Shown piece after piece: positions 26,803-35,076 of a stretch of DNA of 64,000 nucleotides (the first letter of the stretch is position 1; each line of letters begins with the position of its first letter). The translations under genes and the position numbers were made by a program. The notes beneath the pieces were generated by a model, which was not told the DNA's origin, did not search any database, and saw only the letters and a list, made by a program, of their open reading frames with translations. The stretch comes from Sulfitobacter sabulilitoris (GTDB lineage Bacteria > Pseudomonadota > Alphaproteobacteria > Rhodobacterales > Rhodobacteraceae): positions 1 through 64,000 of the forward strand of contig NZ_VANS01000001.1 of the NCBI RefSeq assembly GCF_005887615.1, in the 5' to 3' direction.

Positions 26803-27897
26803 ATGACACACCATGAAAACCTGTTCGATCCCGCACTGATGGGCGATCTGACCCTGCCCAACCGCGTGCTGATGGCGCCCCTGACGCGCAACCGCGCGCA
26901 GGGCGACGGCGTACCCAGGGACATCGCGCAGACCTACTATACCCAGCGCTCCAGCGCCGGGCTGATCCTGACCGAAGCGGCGCAGATCTCCGCGATGGGC
27001 AAGGGCTATCTCGATACACCCGGCATCCATACCGACGCCCAGATCGCAGGCTGGAAAACCATCACCGACGCGGTGCATGCCGCCGGGGGACGGATCTTCT
27101 GCCAGCTATGGCACGTGGGCCGCATCAGCCATGTGTCGCTGTTGCCCGAGGGGCGCCAGCCGGTCAGCTCGACCGACACCGCCGCCAAGGCGCAGACCTT
27201 TACCGCCAACGGGTTCGAGGACACGTCCGAGCCGCAAGCGCTGGATGCGGAGGGGATCGCGCAGACGCTCAAAGACTATGCCACCGCGGCCCGTGCCGCC
27301 AAAGACGCAGGCTTTGACGGGGTCGAGGTGCACGCCGCCAACGGCTACCTGATCGACCAGTTCCTGCAGGACGGCGTGAACGACCGCGGCGACGCCTACG
27401 GCGGATCCGTAGAGGGCCGGATGAAGTTTCTGATGGAGGCGCTGGACGCCGTCGAAACCGTCTGGCGGCCCGAGCGCATCGGCGTGCGCCTGTCGCCCCT
27501 GGGGCAGGCCAACGACATGTCCGACAGCGACCCCGAGACGCACTACGCCCGCATCTACGCAGCGCTGAGCGCCCGCAAGCTGGCCTATCTGCATGTTGTC
27601 GAGCAGTTTCCCGGCAACGAGGACGACGCCGGCGTGCAGATCCTGCGCCGCCTGCGCCGGCATTACGACGGCTTTTATATCGCCAACGGCGGCTATGACG
27701 CGGGCAGCGCGGAGCGGGCGATCGCGTCGGGCCATGCCGACGCCGTGACCTTTGGCCGCGATTTCATCGCCAACCCGGATCTGCCGGAGCGGTTTCGCCG
27801 CGGTGCGGATCTGAACCCGCAGGACCCCGATACGTTCTACGGCGGTGGGCGCGAAGGTTATACCGACTACCCGTTTCTGGAAACCGAACCCGCCTGA
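26803..27897 (+). CDS. Old yellow enzyme family alkene reductase (NemA-like)
   Basis: A 364-residue FMN-dependent TIM-barrel ene-reductase. Recognisable motifs are LPNRVLMAPLTRNRAQ near the N-terminus, LWHVGRISH, DGVEVHAANGYLIDQFLQDG, NDRGDAYGGSVEGRM and the C-terminal phosphate-binding ADAVTFGRDFIANPDLPERF. It reduces activated double bonds such as N-ethylmaleimide or enals with NADPH and acts in electrophile detoxification. It is a single gene between the RND pump and gdhA, with 197 bases before it and no strong ribosome-binding site. A GC-rich hairpin follows it. Confidence 0.93.
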   Translation: MTHHENLFDPALMGDLTLPNRVLMAPLTRNRAQGDGVPRDIAQTYYTQRSSAGLILTEAAQISAMGKGYLDTPGIHTDAQIAGWKTITDAVHAAGGRIFCQLWHVGRISHVSLLPEGRQPVSSTDTAAKAQTFTANGFEDTSEPQALDAEGIAQTLKDYATAARAAKDAGFDGVEVHAANGYLIDQFLQDGVNDRGDAYGGSVEGRMKFLMEALDAVETVWRPERIGVRLSPLGQANDMSDSDPETHYARIYAALSARKLAYLHVVEQFPGNEDDAGVQILRRLRRHYDGFYIANGGYDAGSAERAIASGHADAVTFGRDFIANPDLPERFRRGADLNPQDPDTFYGGGREGYTDYPFLETEPA

Positions 27898-27919
27898 TCT
27901 ATCTTTCCCGGCAACAAAC

Positions 27920-27945
27920 GGCCCCCGCGTGTCTGCGCGGGGGCC
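27920..27945 (+). terminator. GC-rich hairpin after the ene-reductase gene
   Basis: GGCCCCCGCG at 27920-27929 pairs perfectly with CGCGGGGGCC at 27936-27945 over a 6-base loop, 22 bases after the stop and 33 before gdhA. There is no T-run, so termination may be partial or rho-assisted. The arm sequence is nearly the same as in the hairpin after xylF. Confidence 0.55.
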
Positions 27946-27978
27946 CGTGCTGCCGTCATTCCCCCGAAAGGACCGCCC

Positions 27979-29331
27979 ATGCCAAGCCCCGCAAAACTCG
28001 ATGTCGATGATTTCCTGTCGCGTCTTAAGGACCGCACCCCGCACGAGGATGCCTTTCATCAGGCGGTGGGCGAGGTCGCGGCCGACGTGATCCCGATGAT
28101 CAACGACCGCCCCGCCTACCGCGAGGCAGCACTGCTGGAGCGGATGGTCGAGCCCGACCGCGTCGTCAGCTTCCGGGTCGAATGGGTGGATGACGATGGC
28201 CGCGTGCAGGTCAATCGCGGTTACCGGGTGCAGTTCAACTCCGCCATCGGACCCTACAAGGGTGGGCTGCGGTTTCACCCAACCGTGACACCTTCGGTGC
28301 TGAAATTTCTCGGGTTCGAGCAGACGTTCAAGAACGCGCTGACGGGCCTGCCGATGGGCGGCGGCAAGGGGGGATCGGATTTCGACCCCTCCGGCCGGTC
28401 AGAGGCCGAAATCATGCGCTTTTGCCAATCCTTTATGCTTGAGCTTTATCGCCACATCGGCCCGGACATCGATGTGCCCGCCGGCGACATCAACGTCGGC
28501 GCGCGCGAAATCGGGTATCTGTTCGGTGCCTACAAGCGCATCACCAACAATTTCGAGGGCGTGCTGACCGGCAAGGGCCTGTCCTACGGCGGCAGCGAAA
28601 TGCGCACCGAGGCGACGGGATACGGCGTGGTGCAGTTTCTCGATCACATGCTGGCCGCGCACGGTCGGTCGGTCGACGGGCAGAACATCGTCATCTCGGG
28701 CGCCGGCAACGTCGCGACCTATGCCGCCGAACTGGCCACCGACCGGGGCGCCAAGGTCATCACTCTGTCGGATTCGCGCGGCACCATCCACGACAAGGAC
28801 GGCTTGACGCCCGAAAAGATCGACTGGGTGCGCGATCACAAATCCAAACCCGGCGCCAGCCTCGAAGCCTATGCCAACGCGTTCGACGCCGAGTGGCTGG
28901 AGGGCAAGGCGCCCTGGGGCGTTGCCTGTGACATCGCGCTGCCCTGCGCCACGCAGAACGAACTGGACGAAGAGGGGGTCAAATCGCTGATCGACGGCGG
29001 CTGTTTTGCGCTGGTCGAGGGGGCGAACATGCCGGTCACGTCCAAGGGGTTGAAGGCGGTGCAGCAAAGCGACCTGCTCTATGCGCCGGGCAAGGCCGCC
29101 AATGCGGGTGGCGTCACCGTGTCAGGGCTGGAAATCAGCCAGAACCAGATGCGCCGCGACATGACCAAGGAGGAATTATGCGCGTTGCTGAAGGACGCGA
29201 TGAAGGAAATCCACGACAAATGCGCGCAAGCCGGGCGGATCAACGACGCGCGTGTCGATTACGCCCGCGGCGCCAATATCGCGGGCTTTGAAAAGGTCGC
29301 GACCGCGATGCTGGCGCAGGGCGTGTTCTGA
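27979..29331 (+). CDS. gdhA: NADP-specific glutamate dehydrogenase
   Basis: A 450-residue hexameric-type GDH that interconverts 2-oxoglutarate plus ammonia and glutamate. The substrate-binding and catalytic-lysine region YKGGLRFHPTV and GLPMGGGKGGSDFDP are intact. TGKGLSYGGSEMRTEATGYG is typical of the NADP-dependent short form, and the second domain has the nucleotide motif VISGAGNVATYAA. GAAAGGA precedes the ATG. The C-terminus faces the decarboxylase gene on the opposite strand, with only 6 bases between the stops. Confidence 0.96.
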   Translation: MPSPAKLDVDDFLSRLKDRTPHEDAFHQAVGEVAADVIPMINDRPAYREAALLERMVEPDRVVSFRVEWVDDDGRVQVNRGYRVQFNSAIGPYKGGLRFHPTVTPSVLKFLGFEQTFKNALTGLPMGGGKGGSDFDPSGRSEAEIMRFCQSFMLELYRHIGPDIDVPAGDINVGAREIGYLFGAYKRITNNFEGVLTGKGLSYGGSEMRTEATGYGVVQFLDHMLAAHGRSVDGQNIVISGAGNVATYAAELATDRGAKVITLSDSRGTIHDKDGLTPEKIDWVRDHKSKPGASLEAYANAFDAEWLEGKAPWGVACDIALPCATQNELDEEGVKSLIDGGCFALVEGANMPVTSKGLKAVQQSDLLYAPGKAANAGGVTVSGLEISQNQMRRDMTKEELCALLKDAMKEIHDKCAQAGRINDARVDYARGANIAGFEKVATAMLAQGVF

Positions 29332-29337
29332 GGACCG

Positions 29338-30747
29338 TCACAGGGTGGCGGCGATTTCGGTGATGACCTCGAAGGCCATGTCCACATCCTGTGCCGTGGC
29401 GGTGAACGCCCCCGCCTGAAACCGCACCACCAGCGCGCCGTCGATGCGCGTCTGTGTCAGGTAGATGCGCCCATCGTCGTTGATCGTGTTCACCAGCCGC
29501 TGGTTCAGCGCATCCAGATCGCCCGCGCGCGGCGGCGCGTAGCGAAAGGTGAACAGCGACAGCATCGGCGGGGTCACGATCTCGAACCCCGGCACCGCCG
29601 CGATCCGCCGGGCCAGCCCCTGCGCCCAGGCGACGTGGTCGCGGATCATCGCGCGCAGGCCCACTAGCCCGTGCACGCGGATCAGGAACCACAGCTTGAG
29701 CGCGCGAAACCGGCGGCCCAGCGGCACGGACCATTCGGAATAATCGATCACCCCGTCCGCGCCATGGGTCCTGAGGTATTCCGGCTGAATGGCCAGCGTG
29801 CGCACCAGATCGTCGGGATCGGCAACGAAGTGCGTGGTGCAGTCGAACTGCGCGCCCAGCCATTTGTGCGGGTTCAACACGACGCTGTCGGCCCGGTCCA
29901 CCCCCGCCCAGAGCGGCTGGAACTCGGGGCAGATCATCGCCGACCCGGCCCAGGCCGCATCGACATGGGTGTAAAGCGCCTCTGCCTCGGCCACGTCCAT
30001 CACGGCGGCGATGTCGTCGGTGGCCCCCGCGCTGGTGCCGCCGACACAGGCGACGATGCCTGCGGGCAGATGGCCCGCCGCGCGGTCGGCGGCAATCGCC
30101 CGGCGCAGGGCGGCGGTGTCCATCGCGCGGCCGGGACCGGTGGTGGGGATGCGCACCAGGTTGGCCGCCCCGATCCCCGCGATCCAGATCGCGCGGTCGA
30201 TGGAACTGTGCACCTCCGCCGAGGCATAGACACGCAGCGCGGGTTCTCCCGAAAGTCCGGTGGCGTTCCCGCGCCAGCGCAGCGCGCGTTCGCGCATCGT
30301 CAGCACGGCGCACAGCGTGGCCGATGACGCGCTGTCCTGAATGACGCCCGCAAATCCGGGCCGCAGCCCGACGGCCTGGCGCATCCAGTCGGTGACGCGG
30401 GTCTCAAGCTCGGTCGCGGCAGGCGAGGTCTGCCACAACATGCACTGCGCCGCGATAGCCGAGACGTAATATTCCGCCAGCACCGACACCGGCGCGGCGT
30501 TGGCCGGGAAATACGCGAAGAAGCGGGGATGCTGCCAATGGGTCATGCCGGGCAGGATCGTGGCTTCGAAATCGGCCAGGATATCCTCCATGTCCTCCGC
30601 CGTCTCGGGCGGGGCACCTGGCAGGGCCGACAGGATCGCGCCGGGTGCCGTCTGCGCGCGCACCGGGCGGTCGCGAAGCCCCGCGTGATAGTCGCTGGCC
30701 CAATCGGCGGCGCGGCGGCCCCAATGGCGAAAGTCGTTCCAGTTCAT
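29338..30747 (-). CDS. PLP-dependent aromatic L-amino acid decarboxylase (group II)
   Basis: A 469-residue group II decarboxylase. HWQHPRFFAYFPAN at about 70-83, the HVDAAWAGSA metal/PLP segment at 261-270 and the Schiff-base lysine Lys295 in LNPHKWLGAQFD identify the family. The likely substrates are tryptophan, phenylalanine or tyrosine-type amino acids, giving arylethylamines and CO2. It is divergent from a Rieske oxygenase and a glutamine-synthetase-like gene with a 176-base gap, so it may feed an amine into them. That link is inference. The substrate cannot be set from sequence alone. Confidence 0.88.
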   Translation of the reverse strand: MNWNDFRHWGRRAADWASDYHAGLRDRPVRAQTAPGAILSALPGAPPETAEDMEDILADFEATILPGMTHWQHPRFFAYFPANAAPVSVLAEYYVSAIAAQCMLWQTSPAATELETRVTDWMRQAVGLRPGFAGVIQDSASSATLCAVLTMRERALRWRGNATGLSGEPALRVYASAEVHSSIDRAIWIAGIGAANLVRIPTTGPGRAMDTAALRRAIAADRAAGHLPAGIVACVGGTSAGATDDIAAVMDVAEAEALYTHVDAAWAGSAMICPEFQPLWAGVDRADSVVLNPHKWLGAQFDCTTHFVADPDDLVRTLAIQPEYLRTHGADGVIDYSEWSVPLGRRFRALKLWFLIRVHGLVGLRAMIRDHVAWAQGLARRIAAVPGFEIVTPPMLSLFTFRYAPPRAGDLDALNQRLVNTINDDGRIYLTQTRIDGALVVRFQAGAFTATAQDVDMAFEVITEIAATL

Positions 30748-30923
30748 TGCCTTGCCCCTGCCGCCATTGTCCGGTCTGGCGCGACCCTATGCCGGGCGGC
30801 GGCCCCTGCGCAAGATCGCCCGACGCGCCATGCCGCGTCTTGACAGGCGCGGACCAAGGCCCAAAGCTGACGCGCGACGCAACCGGCCGCCGCGGCGGCC
30901 CGACAGCCCCGAAAGGCCGCTCC

Positions 30924-32270
30924 ATGATCTCGCAGGAGATGAACGACCGCCTGACCCGAACCGGCCCCGGCAGCGACGCGGGCGCGGTCATGCGCCGCTA
31001 TTGGCAGCCCGCGGCGCTTTCGGACGAACTGGCGGTGCCGCGCCCGGTGGTGCCGGTGCGCCTGCTGGGCGAAGACCTTGTGCTGTTTCGCGACGACAGC
31101 GGCGCGCTGGGCCTGATCGGCCGCGCCTGTCCACATCGCGGCGCGGATCTTTGCTATGGCCGGCTCGAGGACAACGGTCTGCGCTGCCCGTTTCACGGCT
31201 GGCATTTCGACCGCACCGGCCAATGCGTCGAACAACCCGGAGAGCCGGAAGGCGCGCGCATGCACGAGCGGATCCGCACCGCCAGCTATCCGGTGGTCGA
31301 GAAGAACGGCATCGTCTGGGCCTACATGGGCCCCGGAGATCCGCCGCCCTTTCCCGATTTCGACTGTTTCCGCGCGCCCGACAGCCACGTGTTCGCGTTC
31401 AAGGGGCTGTGGGCGTGCAACTGGCTGCAGGCGATGGAAGTCGGCATCGACCCCGCGCATGCGTCGTTCCTGCACCGTTTCCTGCAGGACGAAGATCCGG
31501 CCGACAGCTATGGCAAGCAATTTCGCGACACCGCTGGGGCGACCGACATCCCGATGACCAGGCTGCTGCGCGACTATCCGCGTCCCGACATCACGGTGGA
31601 GGACACCGACTATGGGCTGCGGCTGATCGCGCTGCGGCATCTGGACGATGGCCGCACCCATGTGCGCGTGACCAACCAGATCTTTCCGCAGGCCATCAGC
31701 ATCCCGATGAGCCGCGAGATGATCATCACCCAGTGGCACGTGCCCATCGATGACGAGCGCTGTTACTGGTATTCGATGTTCACCAGTTTCACCGGCCCCG
31801 TGGACAAGCAAAAGATGCGCGACCAGCGTCTGCGCGAACACCGGCTGCCGGATTACGCGCCGCTCAGGAACAGCGCCAACGGCTATGGCTTTGACCCGGT
31901 CGAGCAGGCGCGCGAGACCTATACCGGCATGGGGCTGGATATCAACGTGCACGACCAGTGGGCGGTGGAAAGCCCCGGACCGATATTCGACCGTACCCGC
32001 GAACACCTGGGCAAGACCGATGTCGCGATCATCCGCTACCGCCGCATGTTGCGCGCGGCGATGGACGCGGTGACGGCGGGCACGGAGACGGATCTGCCGA
32101 TGCGCGGCGGTGCGGCGCAGGCGGCGGCGATCCGCGGACCGATCAGCAACGACACGATTGCCGCCAGCGGTGGCGATTGGCACGCCGCCTATACCGCCGG
32201 CGACGCCGAGCGGCGCGCGGCCTGCACGGATTGGGACGCGTCGATCGCCACTGCCGCGAAAACCGGGTGA
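30924..32270 (+). CDS. Rieske [2Fe-2S] aromatic ring-hydroxylating oxygenase, alpha subunit
   Basis: A 448-residue oxygenase of the phthalate-dioxygenase-like group. The Rieske cluster is bound by Cys69, His71, Cys88 and His91 (CPHRGADLCYG and CPFHGWHF). The mononuclear iron site follows in GIDPAHASFLHRF with His179 and His184. ATG 30924 is preceded by GAAAGG. No reductase or ferredoxin lies nearby, so electrons must come from elsewhere. The GS-like gene starts 48 bases downstream on the same strand, and the PLP decarboxylase is divergent. The substrate is unknown; an aromatic or alkyl amine or carboxylate is plausible. Confidence 0.9.
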   Translation: MISQEMNDRLTRTGPGSDAGAVMRRYWQPAALSDELAVPRPVVPVRLLGEDLVLFRDDSGALGLIGRACPHRGADLCYGRLEDNGLRCPFHGWHFDRTGQCVEQPGEPEGARMHERIRTASYPVVEKNGIVWAYMGPGDPPPFPDFDCFRAPDSHVFAFKGLWACNWLQAMEVGIDPAHASFLHRFLQDEDPADSYGKQFRDTAGATDIPMTRLLRDYPRPDITVEDTDYGLRLIALRHLDDGRTHVRVTNQIFPQAISIPMSREMIITQWHVPIDDERCYWYSMFTSFTGPVDKQKMRDQRLREHRLPDYAPLRNSANGYGFDPVEQARETYTGMGLDINVHDQWAVESPGPIFDRTREHLGKTDVAIIRYRRMLRAAMDAVTAGTETDLPMRGGAAQAAAIRGPISNDTIAASGGDWHAAYTAGDAERRAACTDWDASIATAAKTG

Positions 32271-32317
32271 CGCGGTGCATGTCGCGCGGCTAGACTGGCT
32301 GCGGATCGGGGTATGAC

Positions 32318-33769
32318 GTGACGGACATGGACGACGGTATCAAGCAGGGCGCGCTGGCGCGACTGGGGCTGCTGGACGAGGACGCGGTCGCGCGGGCCTC
32401 GGATCTCCTGGCGTCCGTGCGCAACAGCACGGTCGAAACGGTTCGCGTGCTCTTTGCCGATCAGCATGGCGTGCTGCGCGGCAAGACCGTGGTCGCCTCC
32501 GCCTTCGGGTCGGTGCTGGCCAATGGCATCAATGCGCCCTCGACGCTGTTGCTGAAGGACACCGCGCACCGCACCGTCTATCCGGTCTGGGATGGCGCGG
32601 GCGACAGCCCGATCAGGGGGGCGGGCGACGTGCTGCTGGTGCCGGACCCCGCCACATTCCGCACCCTGTCATGGTCGCCGCGGTCGGCCTGGATCCTGTG
32701 CGACGCGGTGATGACATCCGGCGCGGAAATCGCATTCGCCCCCCGGACCGTGCTACGCCGCGCGGTGGCGCGGCTGGGGGCACAGGGCATGGCGATGCGG
32801 ATGGGGCTGGAGGTCGAATTTCACGTCTATGCCCTGAACGACGAGGCCGTGTCGCACGCCGATGCCACGATGCCGCCGCGGCCCGCGCAGACCCGGCCCC
32901 TTGCCGCCGGTTACCAGCTTCTGACCGAGACGCGGTACGCCCGGCTGGAGCCGGTGATGGACAGGCTGCGCCACGCGTGCCAGCACATGGGCCTGCACGT
33001 CCGCTCGATGGAGGTCGAGATGGGGCCGAGCCAGTTCGAATTCACCTTCGATCCGGGCGATCCGATGACCCAGGCCGACAACATGATGATGTTCCGCACC
33101 CTGACCAAGGAGGTGTGCGCGCAACAGGGGCTGCATGCCACGTTCATGTGCCGCCCGCGGCTGGAGAACGCCTGCGCCTCGGGGTGGCACCTGCATCAGT
33201 CGCTGCTGGATCGGGCCACGGGGGCGTCGCTGATGATGCCGCGGGCGGACGGAACGCCGAGTGCGCAGGCCAGCGCCTGGATCGCGGGGTTGCTGGATCA
33301 CGCTGTCGAAAGCTGCCTTCTGACCACGCCCAGCGTGAATGGCTACAAGCGGTATCAGCCCTTTCAGCTGGCGCCCGACCGCATCGCATGGGGGCGCGAC
33401 AATCGCGGCACGATGGTGCGCGGATTGATGACCCCCGGCGATCCGGCCAGCCGCATCGAGAACCGTGTCGCGGAAACCTCCGCCAACCCCTATTACTTCT
33501 TCGCCTCGCAGATCTTGAGCGGTCTTGACGGCATCACCCGCGCGCTGACCGCGCCCGCCCCCGTGGAAAACCCCTACGAGGGCCCGGCAGAGGCCTTGCC
33601 CGCATCGCTCGGGGAAGCCATCGACGCATTTGCCGGGTCGGCCTTTTACCGCGACGCGCTGGGCGACGGGGTCGTGGACTATCTGGTACGGATCAAGCGC
33701 GCGGAATGGGCGCGCTACCTGGGGGCCGTGTCGGAATGGGAACAGGCCGAATATTTCGGGCTGTATTGA
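32318..33769 (+). CDS. Glutamine synthetase-family ligase (gamma-glutamyl-amide synthetase-like)
   Basis: A 483-residue member of the GS superfamily. It has the beta-grasp N-domain (VRVLFADQHGVLRGKTVV), MGLEVEFHVY in the metal site, the MEVEMGPSQFEFTF motif, GWHLHQSLLD and NGYKRYQPFQLAPDRIAWGRDNRGTMVR. Neighbouring Rieske and decarboxylase genes point to gamma-glutamylation of an amine (as with PuuA- or AtdA1-type enzymes) rather than ordinary glutamine synthesis. It starts with GTG at 32318; an in-frame ATG at 32327 is possible. Its stop overlaps the next start as TGATG, coupling it to the di-heme protein. Confidence 0.86.
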   Translation: MTDMDDGIKQGALARLGLLDEDAVARASDLLASVRNSTVETVRVLFADQHGVLRGKTVVASAFGSVLANGINAPSTLLLKDTAHRTVYPVWDGAGDSPIRGAGDVLLVPDPATFRTLSWSPRSAWILCDAVMTSGAEIAFAPRTVLRRAVARLGAQGMAMRMGLEVEFHVYALNDEAVSHADATMPPRPAQTRPLAAGYQLLTETRYARLEPVMDRLRHACQHMGLHVRSMEVEMGPSQFEFTFDPGDPMTQADNMMMFRTLTKEVCAQQGLHATFMCRPRLENACASGWHLHQSLLDRATGASLMMPRADGTPSAQASAWIAGLLDHAVESCLLTTPSVNGYKRYQPFQLAPDRIAWGRDNRGTMVRGLMTPGDPASRIENRVAETSANPYYFFASQILSGLDGITRALTAPAPVENPYEGPAEALPASLGEAIDAFAGSAFYRDALGDGVVDYLVRIKRAEWARYLGAVSEWEQAEYFGLY

Positions 33770-35076
33770 TGCGGATTTGGGCGATCATCGCGGCGGTTCT
33801 GTGCGCCGGCATGGCGCTGGCCGATCCGCCGCGTGCCGTGACCGAGGCCGACTATGCGCCCCTGGACATGGCGCAGGTGCGGCTGGGGCGGATGCTGTTC
33901 TACGATCCCATCCTGTCGGGCAACCGCAACATCTCCTGCGCGACCTGTCATCACCCGAAATTCGCAACCGCCGATGGCCTGGCGCTGGGTCTGGGCGAGG
34001 GGGCCGTGGGGCTGGGCCCGGAGCGCCGCGCAGTGCCCGACACCCTGCCGGAGGCGCGCATTCCACGCAACGCGCCCGCGCTTTTCAATCTTGGCGCGTC
34101 CGAGTTCACCCGCCTGTTCCACGATGGCCGGATCGAGGCGGACGCCGGCAAACCCGGCGGCCTGCGAACCCCGATGGGCGCGGAAATGACGCAAGGCTTT
34201 GCCAACCTGCTGTCGGCGCAGACCATGTTTCCGGTGCTGTCGGCGGATGAAATGGCGGGTCACTACAGCGAAAACGACGTGTCGCAGGCCGTCCGGCAGG
34301 GGCGCATCACCGGATCGGGCGGCGCGTGGGACATCCTGAGCAGACGGGTTGCCGACACGCCCGGCTACGCGCCCTTGGTCGCGGCTGCCTTTCCGGGCGT
34401 CGGCGGGATCGGGTTTACGCATATCTCGGACGCCATCGCCGCCTTTGTCGCCTTTGAATGGCGCAGCGACACCAGCCCCTTTGACGCCCATCTGCGGGGG
34501 CAGGCCGCGCTGACGGGCCCGGCCCGCGCGGGCATGGCGCTTTTCTATGGCGACGCGGGCTGCGGCACGTGCCACGGCGGGCCGTTCCAGACCGACCACG
34601 GGTTTCACGCGATGGGCGTGCCGCAGTTCGGGCCGGGCAAGGCCGCCAGCTTTGAGAGCCACGCGCGCGATACCGGCCGGATGCGCGTGACGGGCCACAC
34701 AGAGGACGCCTATGCCTTTCGCACGCCGTCGCTGCGCAACGTGACCGAAACCGCGCCCTACGGTCACACCGGAAGCCACGCCGATCTCGCGGCCTTCATC
34801 GCCGATCACGCGGACCCGGCGGCGGCGCTGGACCGGTTCGACCGCGCCACCCTGCGCCTGCCGGATCTGCCCGGGGCGCAGGATTGGCGGCATATGGACA
34901 CGCCGCAAGATCAAGCGGCGCTGCGCGCGGCCATCACCGTCGCGCCCAAGGCGCTTTCCGACCGGCATATCGCCGCGCTTGTGGCTTTTCTGGGCAGTCT
35001 GCGCGACCCCGTGGCGCTGACCGGGCGGCTTGGCGTGCCCGACGGCGTGCCCAGCGGGCTGCCCGTCGACCGTTAG
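33769..35076 (+). CDS. Exported di-heme cytochrome c peroxidase/MauG-family protein
   Basis: A 435-residue periplasmic protein with a short signal peptide (MRIWAIIAAVLCAGMALA). Two c-type heme sites are present, CATCH at 57-61 and CGTCH at 265-269, in the two-domain layout of the bacterial CcpA/MauG family. The sequence TPSLRNVTETAPYGHTGSHADL near the C-terminus is characteristic. Family roles are peroxide reduction or oxidative maturation of protein cofactors (MauG, TTQ). The start overlaps the GS-like gene stop (TGATG), so it belongs to the Rieske-GS operon. The stop overlaps the convergent neighbour in antisense. Confidence 0.88.
   Translation: MRIWAIIAAVLCAGMALADPPRAVTEADYAPLDMAQVRLGRMLFYDPILSGNRNISCATCHHPKFATADGLALGLGEGAVGLGPERRAVPDTLPEARIPRNAPALFNLGASEFTRLFHDGRIEADAGKPGGLRTPMGAEMTQGFANLLSAQTMFPVLSADEMAGHYSENDVSQAVRQGRITGSGGAWDILSRRVADTPGYAPLVAAAFPGVGGIGFTHISDAIAAFVAFEWRSDTSPFDAHLRGQAALTGPARAGMALFYGDAGCGTCHGGPFQTDHGFHAMGVPQFGPGKAASFESHARDTGRMRVTGHTEDAYAFRTPSLRNVTETAPYGHTGSHADLAAFIADHADPAAALDRFDRATLRLPDLPGAQDWRHMDTPQDQAALRAAITVAPKALSDRHIAALVAFLGSLRDPVALTGRLGVPDGVPSGLPVDR

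Noticed and set aside
24128-27019. 963-codon minus-strand open frame opposite the RND pump
   Set aside because: It is Arg/His/Gln-rich low-complexity translation, fully antisense to an intact 1039-residue pump gene, with no recognisable domain.
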